NCBI GenBank assembly: GCA_002422995.1
Contig: DIUK01000010.1
Location: 1-10,921, forward strand
Reading direction: 5' to 3'
DNA length: 10,921 bases
DNA from: Rhodocyclaceae bacterium UBA6160
GTDB lineage: Bacteria > Pseudomonadota > Gammaproteobacteria > Burkholderiales > Rhodocyclaceae
Under the pieces are notes generated by a model, which ran no database searches, was not told the origin of the DNA, and was given only the letters and a program-made list of their open reading frames with translations. Shown here in pieces: positions 6,450 through 10,921 of this stretch (its first letter is position 1; the number at the start of each line of letters is the position of its first letter). A program made the position numbers and the translations under genes.

Positions 6450-8907
6450 ATGGCACAGGCATTGCTGCCAACCGCTGTTCGATATCTTTAACGGTCTCTT
6501 CAAATAAATGCGCCTGTACTGCAGGCGAAAACAAAAAACCCTGTCCGAAACGGCATCCCATTTCCCGCAATATGCTCAAGTGCTCCGCACTCTCGACACC
6601 TTCCGCAATCACATCCAAGGATAAGCTTTTTGCCATCGTGACAATCGCATTCACTAACGCCTTATCATTACTATCTTCAGCTAGATCATGGATAAATGAT
6701 TTGTCAATTTTCACAGCATTCAATGGAAACCGTTTGAGATAGGACAATGAAGAGTAGCCCGTACCAAAATCATCCAGATAAACTCTTAAGCCGGCCTCGC
6801 CAAGTTGCGTCATCCACGTTTGCGCAACACTGACATTGCCCATCAATACTCCTTCGGTAATTTCAATCGCCAGCGCATCTGGCGGTAATCCATGCCGAGC
6901 TAACGCACTGATAATTGTGGCCGGTGGCAACGCATTCGGTATCTGCAATGCAGATACATTGATGGAAACATAGAGTGGCTGTGCTTTTGCGCGCCATTGA
7001 CTAACCACTTGACAAGCTTTTTCCAGCACCAGTAAGCCAATCTCACTGATCAGACCAACGTCTTCTGCCAACGGTATAAATATGTCCGGCGGCACCATGC
7101 CACGCGCGGGATGAACCCATCGAATCAATGATTCGGCACCAACGACAGTCCCTGATGTCAAATCAACAATCGGCTGAAAACCAAGATACAGCGAACCATC
7201 CTCTAGCGCCTGTTTCAGGTCATCTTCAATTCTGCGCCGATGTTCAGCTGCAACCAGCAATTGTGGCTCGAAAAAACGATAGGTATGCCCACCCGCACTA
7301 CGAGCAGTCATCAAGGCAAGCTCCGCATGGCGTAATAATTCGTGTGCATCGACACCCGGGGCACTATCCGCCGCATAAAACGCGACGCCTGCACTTGCTT
7401 GTATTGAGATTACACGTACAGCGTCAGGCATAGCCATTCGGTAAGGCTGCTGCAACACAGCAAAAAAATCGCGCAACTGATGATCAAACGCATCACAAGC
7501 GAATTTGTCTTCAAGTACCAGAACAAATTCGTCGCCGCCAATACGTGCCGAATAATCATCCACTTGAATAAACGCTCGAATCCGATCGGCAACGACTTTC
7601 AATACATCATCCCCGGCAGACAAACCCATGGACTCATTGATCTGACCAAATCCGTCCAGATTAATCATCAATACGGCAAACGGCCTTTTCTTGACATCTC
7701 CAACAGTACGCCTTGATAACACCTCCATCAAACCTTGCCGGTTTGCAAGACCCGTCAAGGCATCCATCCCCGCCAATCGACGCGCCTGTATTTCCTCTTG
7801 TTTCCGCGCAGTCACATCCGTCACGGTCCCTTGCAAGCTACCATCACCCAACGAGGCCAACGAAATACTTAACCAGCGTTCATCACCTCGTCGCCCCCGC
7901 AATAAAAAATCGTCTGTTGATACTCGGCCTGCTGTTTCTTGTCGCAATGCCAAAACAAATAATGACTTGATTTTCTCTGGCGCCTGCCACGCTGCATCAA
8001 ATAGATTAGGATCCTTGTCTTGTGAAACATACGCATGCCAAACCAGCTCGGAAAAAGCCGGATTGAATGAGTCAAGACGTCCCGTTTTGTCCGCTACAAA
8101 AATGCCGGACGTGGCATGATCAAACAGATTTTGATACTTTTTCTGCGCGATTTCACGTTGTTTTTGTATCTCTCGTTCATGCGCCAGCAACATCACTAAG
8201 CGATTGGTAATGCTATTAACGTCCCCGACAAGACGGCCAATCTCGGTTTTTTCATGCCCTTCAGGAATATCAATCTGCGCACCTGTTTCAGGTGCGGCAT
8301 GATGTAGTCGATCGGAAATCGCCTTGATGGGACGTAACACAAAAAACAACATCACCGCAGCAACAGAAAGTAAAACAGCAACCATTTCCGCAAGTAAAAG
8401 CCACAATGTTTGCTGAACATTCTGCCTCACACGTGATTCAATCATCAGCCAATCCGGTTGAAGAATGATATGGCCAATGGTTTCAGTTTTATTAAACGGT
8501 GAAACCAGTGGTTTGGAAAGAGAAGATTGATGCACCGCAATCCCCATATCACTTGTCAAGCGGGCATTTACGGATGGCGCTTTCAACGAACGCACGTCTT
8601 GAGCAAGTATTTTCCCATCCGTCTCTATTTTGACCATCAAGATATCGCTAGTGCGCATCAATCCCTCGACAACCTCACTAGCAAGCTGTGCATCATGCGT
8701 AAACGCCGCAATACTGGCGGTACTTTGTACAGTCTCCAGCGCCTCAGTCAATCGACGAATGGCTTGTTTTTGCTCACGATCGCTTAGAGACTGGCGGACC
8801 AGATAACTGGACACGCCGCCAATAAATAACGCTGCCACAAGCACGCCAGCAATACTCCGCGCAAGGATGCCTTGCCACCAGTGCGTGATCACTTTAGGTG
8901 AAATCAT
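6445..8907 (-). CDS. membrane-bound CHASE8-HAMP-PAS-GGDEF-EAL cyclic di-GMP enzyme, probable phosphodiesterase
   Basis: An 820-residue inner-membrane signalling protein. Order: TM1 (about 16-36), periplasmic CHASE8-like sensor (about 38-155, with S-I-A-A-F-T-H-D-A-Q-L-A at 65-76), TM2 (about 168-191), HAMP (about 190-242), a short coiled linker, PAS (about 255-365), GGDEF (about 375-540), EAL (about 555-800). The EAL site looks complete: E592 (in an E-S-L variant), N650, E682, D712-D713, K733, E769 and Q789. The GGDEF motif (457-461) is intact. However, the first metal-binding Asp is Asn416, the expected F-K pair reads F420-G421, and the I-site Arg is replaced (Q-V-D-D, 448-451). I infer c-di-GMP hydrolysis, with GGDEF perhaps binding GTP as a regulator. 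It is third in the barrel/binding-protein set (38-nt gap) and 4 nt upstream of liuD. Confidence 0.92.
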   Translation of the reverse strand: MISPKVITHWWQGILARSIAGVLVAALFIGGVSSYLVRQSLSDREQKQAIRRLTEALETVQSTASIAAFTHDAQLASEVVEGLMRTSDILMVKIETDGKILAQDVRSLKAPSVNARLTSDMGIAVHQSSLSKPLVSPFNKTETIGHIILQPDWLMIESRVRQNVQQTLWLLLAEMVAVLLSVAAVMLFFVLRPIKAISDRLHHAAPETGAQIDIPEGHEKTEIGRLVGDVNSITNRLVMLLAHEREIQKQREIAQKKYQNLFDHATSGIFVADKTGRLDSFNPAFSELVWHAYVSQDKDPNLFDAAWQAPEKIKSLFVLALRQETAGRVSTDDFLLRGRRGDERWLSISLASLGDGSLQGTVTDVTARKQEEIQARRLAGMDALTGLANRQGLMEVLSRRTVGDVKKRPFAVLMINLDGFGQINESMGLSAGDDVLKVVADRIRAFIQVDDYSARIGGDEFVLVLEDKFACDAFDHQLRDFFAVLQQPYRMAMPDAVRVISIQASAGVAFYAADSAPGVDAHELLRHAELALMTARSAGGHTYRFFEPQLLVAAEHRRRIEDDLKQALEDGSLYLGFQPIVDLTSGTVVGAESLIRWVHPARGMVPPDIFIPLAEDVGLISEIGLLVLEKACQVVSQWRAKAQPLYVSINVSALQIPNALPPATIISALARHGLPPDALAIEITEGVLMGNVSVAQTWMTQLGEAGLRVYLDDFGTGYSSLSYLKRFPLNAVKIDKSFIHDLAEDSNDKALVNAIVTMAKSLSLDVIAEGVESAEHLSILREMGCRFGQGFLFSPAVQAHLFEETVKDIEQRLAAMPVPW

Positions 8908-8945
8908 TTTTTAAAATTTTCTTTTTGCACAAACACATTTACGGC

Positions 8946-9389
8946 CTATTCCGCCAACTCCAAAACGACCACTAGTCGTTTATCCAGCTTGCTGTAAGTA
9001 CCTCGCTCAATATATCCAATTGTTCCTGGCACACGGAGAATGCGCATGATGGCATCCTCGCTGGAGTTTAATACGGCAGGCGGCTGTGTTTGCCCTGAAA
9101 AAATCAGACGCGACCAGTAAGAGTTAATTTCTGCCAATGTTTTACCTACCAGACGCCAGTAAAACTTCTTTTTGATTTCTGATGATTCCGCCATATCTAT
9201 TGGCAAAGCCGGTAACGCATTGGGCAAGCGTCGGTAGCGCCCGAGATAAATGTTGATTACATCTTCCTTGCTCAGCGTTGATATGCCTGTTGCTTCACTC
9301 GTGACAATAACCAAATCTGCCCATGCATGGCCAGCTGAAAACAGCATCATAGTGGCAAAAATAAACTGCCGAAGTAACTTGTTTACCAT
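8946..9389 (-). CDS. small periplasmic phosphate-binding-like (PstS-type) protein
   Basis: A 147-residue exported protein. The N-terminal signal peptide has a K/R region, a hydrophobic core and a likely cleavage site A-W-A|D after residue 24. The mature part resembles the PBP-like/PstS domain: D-V-I-N-I-Y-L-G-R (43-51), a conserved K-K-F-Y-W core (73-78), Y-W-S-R-L-I-F-S-G (91-99), P-P (103-104) and the P-G-T-I-G-Y-I motif (121-127). At about half the length of true PstS it probably lacks a complete two-lobed ligand site, so phosphate binding is not assured. The ATG at 9389, 4 nt after the barrel gene's TGA, was chosen because it starts the signal peptide. No ABC permease or ATPase genes lie nearby, which argues for a sensory role with the CHASE8 protein rather than transport. 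Confidence 0.82.
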   Translation of the reverse strand: MVNKLLRQFIFATMMLFSAGHAWADLVIVTSEATGISTLSKEDVINIYLGRYRRLPNALPALPIDMAESSEIKKKFYWRLVGKTLAEINSYWSRLIFSGQTQPPAVLNSSEDAIMRILRVPGTIGYIERGTYSKLDKRLVVVLELAE

Positions 9390-9393
9390 TGCA

Positions 9394-10683
9394 TCAAAAC
9401 ACAAAGTCAGACACAACCGAAAACACATTCGTTTTACCATTCCAGCCGGCTTGCTCATCGCGGACGGGGAAAACTGACTGGCTGTTGCCTCGAATGGCAT
9501 CCCACTGAATCTTAAACGCCACGTTCGGCTTAACGTCCCATCGTGCCCCCACAGTCAGCGTGTGCTGGTCTGCATGGCTCAGATTCATTGCGCTACCAAA
9601 TGCAAAATTCACGCTATCAAATGGCGCCACAGCAGGCAGGCCGGTTATTTTTCCACGAGCAGTACTTTTCCATGCAGACAAACCAACATAGGGCGTAAAG
9701 GCCCCTTGTCGATAACCAACAAGCGCATAGCCTGCACAAGAGTTTTGTAGTAATCCTGCCTCATGGTGAATGCAATTCGCCATGCCTTGAGCTTGTAATC
9801 CACTGGAGTCATAAACCACGCCCAAAGAATAAAACCGACTAGTCGTATTTTTCGTTTCCAGAGCGTCGGCCGCTGCAAACGCGCTAGGCAAGCCAAGAAT
9901 TGATCCGGCACTATTTAGCAAGTCAGGTAATGGGCTCACGTCCAAACTATTTGAGAATTTGACTTGTGCAAAATTCAGCCTTAATTGCCATGGCCCTTGC
10001 CAATAGTCTGCGACAACACCATTCACCTGTGACCCACTGATATCCCATATATTTTGCCCATCAACAGTTTTTTCTTGGGTTTTACCCGCAAAAATTTTAA
10101 ACCGCGCTAAACCACCCGCTGCTGGTTTCGTGATGCTTGCATCGACCCCATCAAAATGATGAAAAAACAAAGGGCCAAAAAAATCTGCGGGAGGTCTGGC
10201 CGTCAAGGAGGCATACCCGACTAATCGTGAGTCAGCCAGCATCATAAAGTCTGCACCAAGGCGGCCAATACGAATGCTTGTATCAGGCATTGCCTCCCAG
10301 CGCGCATATGCCCATGTAAGCTCAGGTGTGCGCTTTTTGTTATAACGAAGTCGACTGACCGCTTGACCAACCAACATGACCTCATTCGTTAGTTGCCAAT
10401 TAACTTGCCCGCCCAAGATGCTATCTATCCTTGCCGACCAATTCCCATTACTGATTCCCTGGGGTTGAGATGCATCTCTAATAAAACTGGCCTGATCTGA
10501 CGATGAGCGTGCGATGCCTAGCGTGCCAAAACCACGAAATTTAACAGCGGAATCCTGATTTTTTTCCTTAACGTCTTGCGAGTTATCATTTGCAATGCCG
10601 AGTGGCAGCAAGAAAAATATCGCCGTAAAAAAGATAAACGCCTGTGCAGACAAATGACTCCAAAACCGTATTTTGTTATGCAA
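9394..10683 (-). CDS. outer-membrane beta-barrel (porin-like) protein, TTG start
   Basis: A 429-residue exported protein. The signal peptide covers residues 1 to about 31 (aromatic/Leu-rich core, cut near G-I-A|N-D). A long stretch of alternating strands follows and the protein ends D-F-V-F, with the terminal Phe typical of BAM-assembled barrels. Recognisable parts are G-F-G-T-L-G-I-A (51-58), S-A-R-I-D-S-I-L-G-G-Q (83-93), L-T-W-A-Y (122-126) and R-I-G-R-L-G-A-D-F-M-M-L-A-D-S-R (138-153). Two cysteines (304, 316) could form a loop disulfide. The start must be TTG at 10683: an in-frame TAG lies five codons upstream, no ATG precedes the signal peptide, and an AGGA sits 9 nt before TTG. The family is usually called porin or hypothetical; pore activity is unproven. 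It opens the three-gene envelope/c-di-GMP module, 76 nt after the hydratase. Confidence 0.82.
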   Translation of the reverse strand: MHNKIRFWSHLSAQAFIFFTAIFFLLPLGIANDNSQDVKEKNQDSAVKFRGFGTLGIARSSSDQASFIRDASQPQGISNGNWSARIDSILGGQVNWQLTNEVMLVGQAVSRLRYNKKRTPELTWAYARWEAMPDTSIRIGRLGADFMMLADSRLVGYASLTARPPADFFGPLFFHHFDGVDASITKPAAGGLARFKIFAGKTQEKTVDGQNIWDISGSQVNGVVADYWQGPWQLRLNFAQVKFSNSLDVSPLPDLLNSAGSILGLPSAFAAADALETKNTTSRFYSLGVVYDSSGLQAQGMANCIHHEAGLLQNSCAGYALVGYRQGAFTPYVGLSAWKSTARGKITGLPAVAPFDSVNFAFGSAMNLSHADQHTLTVGARWDVKPNVAFKIQWDAIRGNSQSVFPVRDEQAGWNGKTNVFSVVSDFVF

Positions 10684-10692
10684 TTTCTGATT

Positions 10693-10696
10693 TCCT
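10693..10696 (-). promoter_or_regulatory. ribosome-binding site deciding the TTG start
   Basis: AGGA on the minus strand lies 9 nt before the TTG at 10683. With an in-frame TAG five codons upstream and no ATG before the signal peptide, it supports TTG as the true start of the barrel gene. Confidence 0.6.
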
Positions 10697-10759
10697 GGCT
10701 AGTGATGCATTCCTGAAAACAAGCGGGTTCTTTTAACGTATCTGCTCTATTCTATATGT

Positions 10760-10921
10760 TCATCTACCAATCCACGATGGCGCACGCTTTTCCAAAAAAG
10801 CGCGTATGCCTTCGCGTCCCTCGGTGCGCGCGCGCGCGCGCATGATGCGTTGCGCGGTTTCCTCGCCCAAGGCAGGCGATAAGGGCTGACCTGCCACGGC
10901 GGCCATGAGCGACTTGCATTC
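10760..10921 (-). CDS. enoyl-CoA hydratase/isomerase (crotonase) family, C-terminal fragment
   Basis: The last 53 codons of a gene entering from the right edge, ending in TGA at 10760-10762. The frame reads E-C-K-S-L-M-A-A-V-A, continues through a variable helix, and ends with E-G-R-E-G-I-R-A-F-L-E-K-R-A-P-S-W. This E-G-x-x-x-F-L-E-K-R-x-P-x-W ending is the standard C-terminus of crotonase-fold enzymes. The active-site part is outside the window. Given liuD and liuE nearby, it is most likely the methylglutaconyl-CoA hydratase (liuC), which hydrates the product of the carboxylase to HMG-CoA, but the fragment alone cannot tell it from other enoyl-CoA hydratases. The base composition is clearly GC-richer than the barrel gene that follows 76 nt downstream. 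Confidence 0.85.
   Translation of the reverse strand, partial: ECKSLMAAVAGQPLSPALGEETAQRIMRARARTEGREGIRAFLEKRAPSWIGR
10826..10841. repeat. (GC)8 dinucleotide run inside the hydratase gene
   Basis: Sixteen alternating G and C bases encode part of an R-A-R-A-R stretch near the hydratase C-terminus. Such runs can slip during replication or sequencing. The present length keeps the frame open to a normal family C-terminus, so it appears intact here. Confidence 0.7.

Noticed and set aside
6445..10759. Mobile-element boundaries (transposase, tRNA, flanking direct repeats) around the three-gene module
   Set aside because: By eye I found no integrase, transposase, tRNA or matching direct repeats at either edge, so an insertion is inferred only from order and composition.
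1..10921. CRISPR array, tRNA, rRNA or insertion sequence
   Set aside because: No regularly spaced repeats, no tRNA-like T-loop/acceptor pattern, and no transposase-like frame were seen.

Overview
The window looks like a betaproteobacterial chromosome segment. RapZ begins MKVVLISG and most genes carry mid-range GC. The leucine/isovalerate degradation set and the DUF1289 and NusG-domain-II neighbours also fit that group. The order is not resolved (Neisseriales- or Nitrosomonadales-like are guesses). All genes but one lie on the minus strand, so the layout below follows transcription from right to left.

Right edge to 4374 (minus): the C-terminal end of a crotonase-family enoyl-CoA hydratase. 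Next comes a three-gene envelope/second-messenger module: an outer-membrane beta-barrel protein starting at TTG, a small periplasmic phosphate-binding-like protein, and an 820-residue CHASE8-HAMP-PAS-GGDEF-EAL protein. The biotin-carrying alpha subunit of an acyl-CoA carboxylase, best read as 3-methylcrotonyl-CoA carboxylase, follows only 4 nt after the GGDEF-EAL stop. A Bcr/CflA-type MFS exporter (plus) converges on it with overlapping stop codons. On its other side lies a divergent HMG-CoA lyase (minus).

3012 to the left edge (minus): HMG-CoA lyase, then a 265-nt gap with several stem-loops and a possible 40-codon hydrophobic ORF, then a DUF1289 cysteine-rich small protein. A 228-nt spacer with inverted repeats precedes rapZ. 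Then come a NusG-domain-II membrane protein and, overlapping it by 20 nt, the first 34 codons of a Gx transporter family protein that runs off the left edge.

The hydratase, carboxylase and lyase are consecutive or neighbouring steps of leucine catabolism (methylcrotonyl-CoA to methylglutaconyl-CoA to HMG-CoA to acetoacetate plus acetyl-CoA). The notable feature is that this pathway is interrupted by the barrel / periplasmic binding protein / c-di-GMP module, which is tightly packed with the carboxylase. The PDE (EAL) site looks complete. The GGDEF domain keeps its signature motif but has lost a metal-binding Asp, a conserved Lys and the inhibitory site, so the net output is predicted to be c-di-GMP breakdown. 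No CRISPR array, tRNA, rRNA or insertion sequence was seen.
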